Assembly: GCA_965218775.1 (NCBI GenBank)
Contig: CBDCLS010000005.1
Coordinates: 1,426,001 to 1,490,000 of the forward strand
Direction of reading: 5' to 3'
DNA length: 64,000 bases
From: CAUZIZ01 sp965218775
GTDB taxonomy: Bacteria; Acidobacteriota; UBA6911; RPQK01; JAJDTT01
Shown piece by piece: positions 34,451 through 43,492 of this stretch; the stretch's first letter is position 1; each line of letters starts with the position of its first letter. The notes under the pieces were generated by a model, which was not told the origin of the DNA, made no database searches, and saw only the letters and a program-made list of their open reading frames with translations. Position numbers and translations under genes: made by a program.

Positions 34451-37400
34451 TTGTTCAACACCTCGTCAAGATTCATAAGCTGGTTGGCCACCATGGTCAG
34501 TGCAGCGAACTCGACCTTGGGGAGGCTCCCGTCGGGCTCGGAATCACCCACGGCCAAGGCCCTTCCCAATTGATCCGGATTCCCCTGGTAGAAGCGCGAA
34601 TAGTCTTGATAGGCGCGCTCCACGATTTCCTGCTCCTTTGCCCGCAAATGGCGGGAGAGGAGATGAGAGGCCAAGAAGTCTATGCGTCGCTCCAAGGCGC
34701 TCGCGGAGTGAATGGCTCGCTGGGCCAGATGCCGGGCAGCCTCGAAGAACTGTGGACCGTTCATCGTAAGCAAAGCCTGCAGGGGTGTATTCGTGCGCTC
34801 ACGCTGGACAGTGCATTCCTCACGGGTAGGCGCGTTGAAAATCGTCATGGAGGGTGGCGGAGCCGACCGCTTCCAGAAGGTATAGAGGCTCCTCCGATAC
34901 AGCTTCTCGCCCAAGTCCTGCTGGTAGAACCGGGTGTTGCTACCGTGCATCGCAACGGCTTCCCACACCCCCTCGGGCTGATAGGGCTTCACACTGGGTC
35001 CACCAATCTTCGACACCAGGAGGCCACTGGCCGCAAGCGCATAGTCACGAACCATTTCACCATCCAAGCGGAATCTGGGGCCCCGAGAAAAAAGGCGGTT
35101 GGCAGGATCCAGCTTGAGCTTCGATTCAGTGCTGCGAGCCGACTGCCTGTAGGTGGCCGATCCCAGCATCAAGCGAAACAGGTGCTTGATATCCCAGCCC
35201 GAGTCGCGGAATTCGACCGCCAGCCAATCCAATAGTTCGGGATGGGACGGGGCCTCACCCTGAGAACCGAAGTCCCCAGCCGTCCCCACCAGTCCGGTGC
35301 CAAACACCTCCTGCCAGAAGCGGTTCACCGTGACCCGGGCCGTCAGCGGATTCGAATCGTGCATCAACCACTTGGCCAACCCGAGCCGATTTCGGGGGAA
35401 AGAATCGGGCATCGGCGGGAGCACGGCGGGAGTGGCTGGAGAAACCTGGTCCTTCGGCTGGTCATACATGCCCCGAAAGAGGATGTGTGCCATCGGATCC
35501 GTGTCCCGCTTCTCCTTCTGGACGTGAGTTATCGCACTGCGGCGAAGAATCGCTCTTCGCTCATCGAGCAGGGTCTGCAGCTCCCCGGCCGCTTCTTGGA
35601 AGTCAGGGTCGTTGCGCACCAGATAGAAGAGCTTTAGGGCTTCTCGCTCTTCCTTCGAAAGATCGGTTGCCACCTTTCCTTGGCTGCTGACGACCGAGCC
35701 CCACACTTCTAGCAGCCGGACCTCCGACTCGGTGAGGGCACGATCGAAAATCCGGAAGTCTTCGATGGCTCCCTCGAAATTGCCGGCGTTCCTACCTCCC
35801 TCTCTATCGCGAGTGCCCACCAGCAGGGGCACGTCCGCTTGAATCGATCCCTGCAAGGTTCGAATCGCTCTCCCGATACTCTGGGTGGTCAGGATCTGTC
35901 CATCCAGGTACAACGTGAACCCTCCACGCTGGCGAAGACCATCGTAGGTTACGGCGACGTGGTGCCACTGATCGGGCTTCAGCATCCGCTCTCCCGTACC
36001 GGCCAGACCAATGGATCTCCCGTCTTGAACACTCAAGGATATCTGGAGCTGCCCGTTGCGCTGATCCCAGACCCATCCTCGCTGTTCTTCCGAGTCGAAC
36101 TGACTGAGGATCACGCTATTTGTCTGCTCCCCGTGCAGACGGATCTTCGAGAAGATCGTAAAAGGCTTGTCTCCCGACAAGCCTGCGAAACCTGGAATCT
36201 CCAGGAACGCCTTTTCTGTCAGGCCAAGGCGAGAAACCCCTTCCTGGGTCGTTACCGAAGCGCCAGGAGGCAGTTCAATCGGCACAGCTTCTCTTGCGAT
36301 CCACACTTTTGGAGAACGACTCAGGCGGAGCGAGAGAATCTCGGAGTTGTCGAATCGATCAACATCAATGGACGGTCGACGCCCCCTTTCCAACCATTCT
36401 TCGAAGTCAACCCCAGCTTTGGCCTGGTTGCCCGCAACCCTTTGGCGCGCTGCCGCTATGGCTCCCCTCAGCTCTTCCCAGCGCCCCCGGTCGCTGCTGG
36501 CTGGCACGATGACAAAAGGTGGCGTGTCGAAGATGTTCTTGTCGAGCGGGGGCTGAGTTGTATTCCGAAAAAACGCAGCCAGGGAGTAAAAGTCCCGTTG
36601 ACTGATGGGATCAAACTTGTGATCGTGGCAGGTGGCACAGCCTACCGTGAGGCCCAGCCAAACCGTCCCAGTCGTATCGACCCGCTCTTTGGCATACATC
36701 GCGCGGACCTCGTCGGCAATCACCCCGCCTTCGTTGGTCGTAATGTTGCACCGGTGAAAGCCGGTAGCGATCATCTGGTTCTCACTAGGGTTCGGAAGGA
36801 GGTCGCCTCCTATCTGCTCGATGGTGAACTGGTCAAAGGGGAGGTTTCGGTTGAATGCCTGGATGACCCAATCCCGGTAGGGCCAGATCTCTCGATAGTT
36901 GTCGATGTGAAGGCCATGCGTGTCGGCGTAGCGGGCAGCGTCGAGCCAGTATCGAGCTCGGTGCTCGCCGTAAGCTGCGGAGCCCATGAGCCGGTCCACC
37001 AGGTTTTCGTAGGCATCTTCCGAATCGTCCGAGAGAAAGGCTTCGACCTGATCGGGTGAGGGTGGTAATCCGGTGATATCGAGCGAAACTCGCCGTGCCA
37101 GCGTCCGTCGATCGGCTTCGGGGGCCGGTTGCAGTCCCTCAGCCTCCAGGCGCGCCAGGACGAAGTCATCAATCGGGTTGCGAACCCACTCCTCCCGCTG
37201 CAGTGACGGCAGCTTGAGACGTACCGGTGGCATGAATGCCCAGTGTTCCTCCCAGGAAGCGCCCTGATCGATCCAACGACGAATCAAATCAATCTGCTCA
37301 CTGTCCAACTCCTTGTGGGAATACTTGGGAGGCATGCGGCGAGAAGCATCCTCGTCGATGATCCGCTGATAGATCAGGCTGTTGCTCGCATCTCCGGGAG

Positions 37401-37632
37401 CGATCAGTACACCCGAGGTCCGAGACTGGAAGGCAGTCTCCCGCAGGTCGAGGCGGAGTCCAGCCATTCGCGCCTGGGCATCGGGCCCGTGGCATTGGAA
37501 ACAGGCATCGGAAAGGATCGGCCGAATCTGGCGCTGAAAGTTCACCTTGCCCTCGTCGGCAGCAGAAGCCCCAAGCGCCACGCCAAGAAAGAAAACCTTA
37601 AACGCGAAGAAACCGCAGCAGGAGTGGTTCAT
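34447..37632 (-). CDS. PSD1 protein: cytochrome c-like, DUF1549, LamG, DUF1553
   Basis: This 1061-residue exported protein has a signal peptide and a planctomycete-type cytochrome c motif CFQCH at residues 44-48. DUF1549 follows (WRYADTHG-type block: YWLDAARYADTHGLHIDNYR), then a concanavalin-like LamG/laminin domain at about residues 470-650 (PFTIFSKIRLHGEQTNSVI; LYLDGQIL). DUF1553 completes it (NPLTARVTMNRF-like block, TREECTVQRERTNTPLQALL). The inserted LamG domain suggests glycan binding. It is the upstream partner of the DUF1501 gene (4-bp overlap). Family membership is secure, while substrate and redox role are unknown. Confidence 0.93.
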   Translation of the reverse strand: MNHSCCGFFAFKVFFLGVALGASAADEGKVNFQRQIRPILSDACFQCHGPDAQARMAGLRLDLRETAFQSRTSGVLIAPGDASNSLIYQRIIDEDASRRMPPKYSHKELDSEQIDLIRRWIDQGASWEEHWAFMPPVRLKLPSLQREEWVRNPIDDFVLARLEAEGLQPAPEADRRTLARRVSLDITGLPPSPDQVEAFLSDDSEDAYENLVDRLMGSAAYGEHRARYWLDAARYADTHGLHIDNYREIWPYRDWVIQAFNRNLPFDQFTIEQIGGDLLPNPSENQMIATGFHRCNITTNEGGVIADEVRAMYAKERVDTTGTVWLGLTVGCATCHDHKFDPISQRDFYSLAAFFRNTTQPPLDKNIFDTPPFVIVPASSDRGRWEELRGAIAAARQRVAGNQAKAGVDFEEWLERGRRPSIDVDRFDNSEILSLRLSRSPKVWIAREAVPIELPPGASVTTQEGVSRLGLTEKAFLEIPGFAGLSGDKPFTIFSKIRLHGEQTNSVILSQFDSEEQRGWVWDQRNGQLQISLSVQDGRSIGLAGTGERMLKPDQWHHVAVTYDGLRQRGGFTLYLDGQILTTQSIGRAIRTLQGSIQADVPLLVGTRDREGGRNAGNFEGAIEDFRIFDRALTESEVRLLEVWGSVVSSQGKVATDLSKEEREALKLFYLVRNDPDFQEAAGELQTLLDERRAILRRSAITHVQKEKRDTDPMAHILFRGMYDQPKDQVSPATPAVLPPMPDSFPRNRLGLAKWLMHDSNPLTARVTVNRFWQEVFGTGLVGTAGDFGSQGEAPSHPELLDWLAVEFRDSGWDIKHLFRLMLGSATYRQSARSTESKLKLDPANRLFSRGPRFRLDGEMVRDYALAASGLLVSKIGGPSVKPYQPEGVWEAVAMHGSNTRFYQQDLGEKLYRRSLYTFWKRSAPPPSMTIFNAPTREECTVQRERTNTPLQALLTMNGPQFFEAARHLAQRAIHSASALERRIDFLASHLLSRHLRAKEQEIVERAYQDYSRFYQGNPDQLGRALAVGDSEPDGSLPKVEFAALTMVANQLMNLDEVLNK

Positions 37633-37683
37633 GGGTTACCCATTGTCCTATTCTAGTCTCTGTCTCGGCTGGCGTGCAATTGT

Positions 37684-37766
37684 GTAGCGGTGGTCTCCAG
37701 GCCGCCGTGCATCGAACCAGAAGCTCGAACGAAGAAAGGATACTTCGGCCTGGAGGCCAAAGCTAC
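37684..37766 (-). repeat. Intergenic palindromic repeat R1, copy e (inverse)
   Basis: This 83 bp inverse copy has left arm GTAGCGGTGGTCTCCAGGCC and right arm GGCCTGGAGGCCAAAGCTAC. The central hairpin has decayed (CGAACCAGAAGCTCG). It lies in the divergent gap between the PSD1 gene and the metalloprotease gene. Confidence 0.8.
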
Positions 37767-37815
37767 GTCCCCTGTCCTTGCCTTGGAGGTATGGGCTCGA
37801 TAGACTCCGACCACT

Positions 37816-40383
37816 GTGTCCGGTTGCAGCAAATCGATAGGCTTTTCGGTACCACCAGAAGCTCTCAAATCAACTCTGTGCTCGACACTGAGGATTGTGG
37901 CTCTCGCCCTGGGGATCCTCTGCCCCAACTGGATTTTGGCTCATGGCGAGGATCCGGGGCCGGCGAGCCTCCCCTCGATTTCCGAAAAGACCGCGGGCAT
38001 GGACCACCTTGAAGGGTATTTCAACCTTCATTGGGATCGCCGGAACGGCCGATTGTTCTGGGAAATGGACAAGCTGGACACCGAGTTCCTGTATCAGGTT
38101 GCCCTCGCCTCTGGGCTGGGTAGCAACCCGGTGGGACTGGATCGCGGTCGACTGGCTGGCACCTACGTTCTCATCGCCCAGCGGATCGGCCCCAGGGTTC
38201 TACTGCTGGAACGCAACTACCGCTATCGGGCCCTGAGCGACAACCCCGAAGAAATCAGGGCGGTTCGTGAATCCTTCGCTCCCTCGGTTCACTGGGGCTT
38301 CGAGGTTGCAGCCGAGAGGGATGACGGAGCCGTCCTCATCGACGCTACCGAGTTCTTCCTCCAGGACCGAGCTGGGGCGGCACGCCAGATGGAACAGGCC
38401 GGCCAAGGAAAGTTCGAGCTGGACCCTAGCCGCAGCGCTTTCTATCTCCCCCGGACCAAGGCCTTCCCTCGCAATACCGAGATCGAGACGATACTCACCT
38501 TTACCAGTCCTCATCCCGGTCCCCTGGTCCAGTCGGTAGCGGCCAGCGGAGAGGCGGTTACGCTGCGGCAGCATCACTCCCTGGTAGAGCTTCCAGAACC
38601 TGGCTACACTCCGCGGCGCCTGGACCCACGGATTGGCATCAACGGTCCCACTATCCAGGACTACGCTTCGGCAATCGCTGAAAACCTTCGGGTCCACTGG
38701 GTAGCCCGGCATCGACTCCAGAAAAAGGATCCTTCCCTGCCTCGTTCAGAAGCAGTCGCGCCACTGGTGTACTACGTCGACCGGGGGATCCCCGAGCCGA
38801 TCCAGAGCGCTGTGATCGAAAGCAGCAGGTGGTGGAACGACGCATTCGAAGCGGCTGGCTACATCGACGCCTTCCAGGTCGAGCTCCTGCCCGCGGAAGC
38901 AGATCCGCTCGATATCCGCTACAACGTGGTGTATTGGAACCACCGCTCAACCCGAGGCTGGTCCTACGGTGACACCGTTATGGATCCTCGAACCGGCGAG
39001 ATCATCAAGGGCAACGTCAACCTTGGGAGCCTGCGGCTGAGGCAGGACCGCCTGCTGGGTGCGGGTCTCGTCCCACCTTACTCTGGAGACAACTCCCAAT
39101 ACAGTCCCTGCGGACTCAGCGGCGCGCCTGGCTTCGAGTACCTGGCTCAAGTCACGCCCCAAGCCGATCCAGTAGAGATGGCACTGGCCCGAGTGCGCCA
39201 GCTCACGGCTCATGAGATCGGGCATACGCTGGGCTTTCCTCACAACTATCTGGCCAGTTCCTTCGGCCGAGCCAGCGTCATGGACTATCCGGCTCCCCTG
39301 ATCGGGATCGGCGTAGATGACAAGCTCGATTTCTCTGACGCCTACGCCGCGGAGATCGGAGAGTACGACAAACTGGCGGTCAAGTGGCTGTATCAGGACT
39401 TTCCACCGGGTACCGACGAAGCTCAGGCTCTGAACGCCCTGGTCGAGGAGGGGCTCAGCCGGGGCATCGAGTTCATGGGGCACCTCGATAACCACTTTGT
39501 CGGAGCCGCCCATCCCTATGCTTCGGTCTGGGACAACGGATCCGACCTCGTTGCTGGGCTGAAGCACGAAATCCAGGTTCGCCGCATCGCGCTCCAAAGC
39601 TTTGGGCCAGGGGCCATCCGAGAAGGCGAACCCCTTTCCGTGCTGGAGACGGTCCTGGTGCCTCTCTATCTTCACCACCGTTTTCAATTGAATTCCGCGG
39701 CGCAAAGTCTGGGAGGAGCCGAGTACCGTTACGCTCTGAGGGGCGACGGTCGGACACCTCAGAGGATCGTGCCTGGAGCCAAGCAGCGCGAGGCACTCGA
39801 GACTATTCTCTCCACCCTCACTGTGGACTTTCTGGCGCTCCCTGAGCGAATCCTGGAGATGATTCCTCCGCCTGCCTTCAGGAGACGAGAGGGAGAGAGG
39901 TTCGAAAGATACACCGGGCTGACCTTCGATTCCCTGGCAGCCGCGGAGTCGGCAGCCCATTTCTCGGTAGCTGCGATTTTACATCCGCAGAGAATGGCCC
40001 GCCTGGTGGAATTCGGCAGTCGCAGCCGGGAATACCCGGATCTAACCGAGGTCATAGACCGCCTCATCGAGGCGACGTGGAACGCCCCCCTACCCGCTGA
40101 GCTCTATCCGGCTCAGATACAGAAGGTCATCCAGCGGGTTGTAACTGAGGAGTTGTTGACCCAGGCCGGTGATGATCAGAACCGGTCACAGGTCCGCGCC
40201 ATCCTGACCGACCGACTCTTGAAACTAGCGAACAACTTGGAATCCCTTTCGCAGCTCACTCCCCACCAAGCCCAGGCAGCCGCGGACATCCGAAGGTGGC
40301 AAACCCGGCCTGAGGGAACGGGCAGCCGCGCTCAACCGCTGGGCCTGCCCCCAGGGAGTCCGATTGGCATGAAGTCCCGCTGA
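37816..40383 (+). CDS. Large secreted zinc-dependent metalloprotease (DUF5117/DUF4953-type)
   Basis: This 855-residue exported protein begins at GTG 37816 with a signal segment RIVALALGILCPNWILAHG. N-terminal strands resemble the DUF5118/DUF5117 domains of bacterial metzincin-like proteases. The catalytic motif is LTAHEIGHTLGFPHNYLASS near residue 466 (HExxHxxGxxH), followed by a Met-turn candidate RASVMDYPAPL. A long C-terminal domain of unknown function follows. The zinc ligands are intact. It probably degrades extracellular or periplasmic protein. It stands alone, flanked by R1 copies on both sides. Confidence 0.88.
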   Translation: MSGCSKSIGFSVPPEALKSTLCSTLRIVALALGILCPNWILAHGEDPGPASLPSISEKTAGMDHLEGYFNLHWDRRNGRLFWEMDKLDTEFLYQVALASGLGSNPVGLDRGRLAGTYVLIAQRIGPRVLLLERNYRYRALSDNPEEIRAVRESFAPSVHWGFEVAAERDDGAVLIDATEFFLQDRAGAARQMEQAGQGKFELDPSRSAFYLPRTKAFPRNTEIETILTFTSPHPGPLVQSVAASGEAVTLRQHHSLVELPEPGYTPRRLDPRIGINGPTIQDYASAIAENLRVHWVARHRLQKKDPSLPRSEAVAPLVYYVDRGIPEPIQSAVIESSRWWNDAFEAAGYIDAFQVELLPAEADPLDIRYNVVYWNHRSTRGWSYGDTVMDPRTGEIIKGNVNLGSLRLRQDRLLGAGLVPPYSGDNSQYSPCGLSGAPGFEYLAQVTPQADPVEMALARVRQLTAHEIGHTLGFPHNYLASSFGRASVMDYPAPLIGIGVDDKLDFSDAYAAEIGEYDKLAVKWLYQDFPPGTDEAQALNALVEEGLSRGIEFMGHLDNHFVGAAHPYASVWDNGSDLVAGLKHEIQVRRIALQSFGPGAIREGEPLSVLETVLVPLYLHHRFQLNSAAQSLGGAEYRYALRGDGRTPQRIVPGAKQREALETILSTLTVDFLALPERILEMIPPPAFRRREGERFERYTGLTFDSLAAAESAAHFSVAAILHPQRMARLVEFGSRSREYPDLTEVIDRLIEATWNAPLPAELYPAQIQKVIQRVVTEELLTQAGDDQNRSQVRAILTDRLLKLANNLESLSQLTPHQAQAAADIRRWQTRPEGTGSRAQPLGLPPGSPIGMKSR

Positions 40384-40409
40384 GGGCTCAGTCCCTGGAG
40401 TTGGCACAC

Positions 40410-40445
40410 GTAGCTCCGGTCTCCAGGCCGAAGTGTTCTTTTTCA
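40410..40445 (+). repeat. Partial R1, copy f (left arm only)
   Basis: Only the left arm survives: GTAGCTCCGGTCTCCAGGCC followed by GAAGTGTTCTTTTTC. The remainder is missing and is replaced by a short segment containing CCCCAG-CTGCA-CTGGGG (a 6-bp hairpin). A complete inverse R1 (copy g) starts 58 bp further on. Confidence 0.6.
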
Positions 40446-40503
40446 TATTGAACTCTGTCCCCAGTAGGTTCTGTCCCGGCCCCAGCTGCACTGGGGTCCG
40501 GGT

Positions 40504-40583
40504 CGTAGCGGTGGTCTCCAGGCCGCCGTCCGTCGAGCCAACGGCTCGAAAGAATAAGACTTCGGCCTGGAGACCAAAGCTAC
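40504..40583 (-). repeat. Intergenic palindromic repeat R1, copy g (inverse)
   Basis: This 80 bp inverse copy has arms GTAGCGGTGGTCTCCAGGCC and GGCCTGGAGACCAAAGCTAC. The paired substitution GGTCTCC/GGAGACC keeps the stem base-paired, which suggests selection for, or copying of, the folded form. It is directly followed by a fragment of R2. Confidence 0.82.
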
Positions 40584-40620
40584 GTTGTCCAGCTCTCTCC
40601 TCGGGACTTGGCTATCGGTT
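40584..40620 (-). repeat. Partial R2, copy e (inverse)
   Basis: The short inverse R2 core TTGTCCAGCTCTCTCCTCGG abuts R1 copy g and the end of the SelA-like gene. It is the fifth occurrence of the core in the window. Confidence 0.6.
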
Positions 40621-41821
40621 ATTGGCTTAAAAGCGAATGCAGCCGCTGCCCGATGATGGCGGGGTCCTCATCCCTGAGGCACTGAGGGGAAAAAATCAGG
40701 ATACCCTCCCGGACACGTGAGGGGTTGGCCTGGATGCTGGGCCGGGACTCCTGAAGCCCTCGAAGAAGAGTCATCGCCGAGAGATCTGCGTTTTCCTGCA
40801 GTCTCAGCTCTACTTGGGGTACCTCGGAGCCGTCCGGCTGCTCGATCAAGAGAAGCTCTCCCCGATCCAGCACTCCAGCCGACTCGACCAGGGCCTCCAG
40901 GAGACGCATCCATTCCGCCCGGCGGGTCCCGGGATCCTGGTCAACGAAGAGACGAAGGGCGGTCAACAGGCCCACGATCTCCTCCTTGCCCACCTTGCAG
41001 GGTCTACCGATCCCGTTGTGGGGAATACCCGGGAGCTGACTTCTGTCGATGAGGTGATCAGATGGCTGCCATAGCTCGTCAACGACATCCAGATCCAGAT
41101 GCTGGAGTGCTGCGGAGGAAATGAGACCCTTCCGGCCACAAAGGATTCCCGTGCTCTGGGGTCCACGGATGGCCTTTCCTCCACTGAAGGCCACCAGATC
41201 GGCGCCTTGAGCGACGAACTTCCTCAAGTTGGACGCCGGCGGCAGCTGCCCGGCAGCGTCCACCAGAACAGGAACCTCCCTGGACTGGCACACCTGCACC
41301 ACCTCCTCGAGTGAAGGCAGGGCCCGCGGTGTTGCCACATAGTAGACGGCTGCAGTCCTTTCGGTGATGGCATCCGCGATCTCCCAGGCTTCGGCGTCCC
41401 GGACCCCTGCCCCGCTGAAGCGGTCTGGCAGCCCCACCTCGATCAAGCGGATCCCAACCGAGCGGACGGCGTGATCATAGGAGTTGCGCTGGCTGCGCAC
41501 CATGATGACTTCGTTCTTCATCCCGCGTGTGTCGGGGAGCTGGCTCATGCGGCTGGGATCCAATCCCGCCACACAGGCAGCGGTGCCGAGTAGGAGGGCA
41601 GCGGCCGCCCCGGAGGTCACGTATCCGGCCTCCGCTCCCGTAATCTCGGCAATGATCTGGCTGGCTCGTCCCTGGAGCTCGGTCATGTCCACACAATACT
41701 GTGAAGCCTCCTTCATGGCTTCGGTGACCTCGGCTGCAAGGAGAGAACCGCTGAGGCGAGTGGCCGGTCCGGTGGCGTTGATCAGGGTTGGGACTCCCAG
41801 ACGTTCGTAGATCGAACTCAT
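40619..41821 (-). CDS. SelA-like PLP-dependent enzyme (DgaE-type)
   Basis: This 400-residue fold-type I PLP enzyme belongs to the SelA/DgaE (D-glucosaminate-6-phosphate ammonia-lyase-like) group. The start MSSIYERLGVPTLINATGPA is characteristic. GYVTSGAAAALLLGTAACVA forms the cofactor-phosphate region, and LVAFSGGKAIRGPQSTGILC contains the Schiff-base Lys. It is not a true SelA, as no tRNA-binding N-terminal extension or SelB/selC is seen. It probably acts on an amino sugar acid or amino acid. It lies downstream of an exported oxidoreductase gene, with 177 bp between. Confidence 0.85.
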   Translation of the reverse strand: MSSIYERLGVPTLINATGPATRLSGSLLAAEVTEAMKEASQYCVDMTELQGRASQIIAEITGAEAGYVTSGAAAALLLGTAACVAGLDPSRMSQLPDTRGMKNEVIMVRSQRNSYDHAVRSVGIRLIEVGLPDRFSGAGVRDAEAWEIADAITERTAAVYYVATPRALPSLEEVVQVCQSREVPVLVDAAGQLPPASNLRKFVAQGADLVAFSGGKAIRGPQSTGILCGRKGLISSAALQHLDLDVVDELWQPSDHLIDRSQLPGIPHNGIGRPCKVGKEEIVGLLTALRLFVDQDPGTRRAEWMRLLEALVESAGVLDRGELLLIEQPDGSEVPQVELRLQENADLSAMTLLRGLQESRPSIQANPSRVREGILIFSPQCLRDEDPAIIGQRLHSLLSQ

Positions 41822-41913
41822 AGATCTCAGGGGTCTCCTAGCGGGTCAGGTGCTCCAGGAAAGATGAGTGTTCCCGGATTGAATCGGTATGAGACGTAAA
41901 ATAGAAGCCCCGC

Positions 41914-41956
41914 TCTCGTCGTGCCGCTACCCACCTACCGCAACGACACGACGAGA
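41914..41956. other. Intergenic hairpin related to the buf-operon stem
   Basis: TCTCGTCGTG (41914-41923) pairs perfectly with CACGACGAGA (41947-41956) across a 23-base loop. The segment ACGACACGACGAG is shared exactly with 29821-29833 in the bufferin-like operon. It lies between two minus-strand genes. It may be a dispersed small palindromic repeat. Confidence 0.45.
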
Positions 41957-41998
41957 AGGAGGCTAGACTTTAAACAGTCCAAGACTGAACCGCTGCTC

Positions 41999-43306
41999 TT
42001 AGGCAGCTCGAATCGTCCGCTTCTTAGGATCAAAGACCATCTTGTGCCCACTCCAGAGCGAGTCGGTAGCCATGATGCAAGCAATGGAGTGCCCGTATCC
42101 GGCCTCTGGCGGGCAGATGACCGCGTCTTTATCCTGCTTGCGCACGGCGTCAAGCCAGTTGGCCATGTGGGGGAAGCGATCATTGGCCATGGACCCCGGC
42201 TCGGGTGCAATGTACTCGGCACGCTTGATTGCCTCGTCTGAGCGGATGCCATCTCCGGAAACCCTCCATGGAGATTCGTCCCAGAGCGGCGACTTTTCGA
42301 ACTCCAGGGTCCCTTTGGTGCCCTGGATTCGGTAGCCGGTTCCCGACCCGTTGATCAGGCAACAACCGTAGCTGCCAAGGAACTTCTTGTCCCCGGTGCC
42401 GTACTCGAAGAGGGCTTCAACCGTGTCCGGATTTTCCCGATAGTCCTTGTACTTATAGATGTCCCCTTCGGCTCGCACGGACAAGGGATAGGGCTCTCCG
42501 GACAGGAAGTGCAGGGTGTCGATATCGTGGCTCATCCACTGATCGAAGATGCCGCTGGAGAACTCCTTGAACAGGCGAAAGGATCGGTAGATCCTGGGAT
42601 CGAAGGGTCGATCCGGCTTGCCCAGAAGGAACTCCTTCCAGTTCAGATCTTCTTCACGGCATCTAGCCAATTGCTCCGGGGTTCGACGCCACCGGTAGGG
42701 GCTGTACTCATCCTCTCTCAGGGTGAATCGAACGATGTCCCCAATGCGGCCTTCGTCCATGATCCGCTTTGCCGCAAGGCATTTGGGGTGGATTCTGCCC
42801 TGGGTCCCGCACTGGACTACCCGTCCCGACTTCTTTACCGCATCCAGGGCGGCGTTGGTTTCGGAGAGGACGTTGCCCATGGGCTTCTCACAGTAGGCGT
42901 CCTTACCCGCCTCTACCACCATTTTCAGCATCTTGGCGTGCTGGTGATCTGCCGTGGCGATAATGACAGCATCGATGCTGTCATCCGCCAGAAGCTGATC
43001 GATGTGATGATAGATCCTGGGCTCACTGCCGTACTCCTGCTTCAGGATGTCGGATGCCTTTTCCCGGCTTTTCTTCCAGATGTCGCAGGCAGCAACCACA
43101 CGGGCGTTGTAGGCATCGGCATGCTCGAGGCACTTCTTCATGAGGAACCTGCCCCGACCACCCGGACCCAGGACCGCGACCTGGATGGTATCGTTGATGT
43201 CCTTGCCGGCCCTGCCCAGACCCGACCCGGTCAGCCCTGCCAAGATCATTCCAGAACCGGCCGAGGCTCCCAAAAAACCACGACGGCCCATGTGCTGCTT
43301 TGCCAT
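41999..43306 (-). CDS. Tat-exported Gfo/Idh/MocA family oxidoreductase
   Basis: This 435-residue exported NAD(P)-dependent oxidoreductase is a second member of the family besides 8061-9371. The Tat signal is MGRRGFLGASAGSGMILAGL; the Rossmann loop is IQVAVLGPGGRGRFLM and the active-site motif DAYCEKPMGNVLS. The C-terminal domain has WMSHDIDTLHFLSGEPYPLS. The short AAGGAGA-like sequence before the ATG (about 43313-43319 on the complement) supports this start. The substrate is unknown, probably a sugar. It precedes the SelA-like gene on the same strand. Confidence 0.9.
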   Translation of the reverse strand: MAKQHMGRRGFLGASAGSGMILAGLTGSGLGRAGKDINDTIQVAVLGPGGRGRFLMKKCLEHADAYNARVVAACDIWKKSREKASDILKQEYGSEPRIYHHIDQLLADDSIDAVIIATADHQHAKMLKMVVEAGKDAYCEKPMGNVLSETNAALDAVKKSGRVVQCGTQGRIHPKCLAAKRIMDEGRIGDIVRFTLREDEYSPYRWRRTPEQLARCREEDLNWKEFLLGKPDRPFDPRIYRSFRLFKEFSSGIFDQWMSHDIDTLHFLSGEPYPLSVRAEGDIYKYKDYRENPDTVEALFEYGTGDKKFLGSYGCCLINGSGTGYRIQGTKGTLEFEKSPLWDESPWRVSGDGIRSDEAIKRAEYIAPEPGSMANDRFPHMANWLDAVRKQDKDAVICPPEAGYGHSIACIMATDSLWSGHKMVFDPKKRTIRAA

Positions 43307-43492
43307 GATGATGTCTCCTTAAGGTGTAAAATTGTAGAGGTCGAGTGTATGCGCTTCAACCGGCCGAGTCAAACTTTTTCGAGACCGTCTACCACTCGTG
43401 TCGCTAGCAGTCCTAAGCGAGCCGCGAATCCTAGATGATTCTCTCGCTGACGTAGTCTGGAACACTCCCGAATGCTGTGAGATCATGGCCTA

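Noticed and set aside
35839..37059. 406-residue open frame on the plus strand
   Set aside because: It is antisense to the cytochrome-DUF1549-LamG-DUF1553 gene, whose motifs are unambiguous; no ribosome site or domain was seen.
38947..39960. 337-residue minus-strand frame
   Set aside because: It is antisense to the metzincin-like protease gene and has no protein-family pattern.
40619..41821. Selenocysteine synthase (true SelA)
   Set aside because: The N-terminal tRNA-binding extension is missing and neither selB, selD nor a tRNA-Sec gene is nearby; the DgaE-like group is a better fit.
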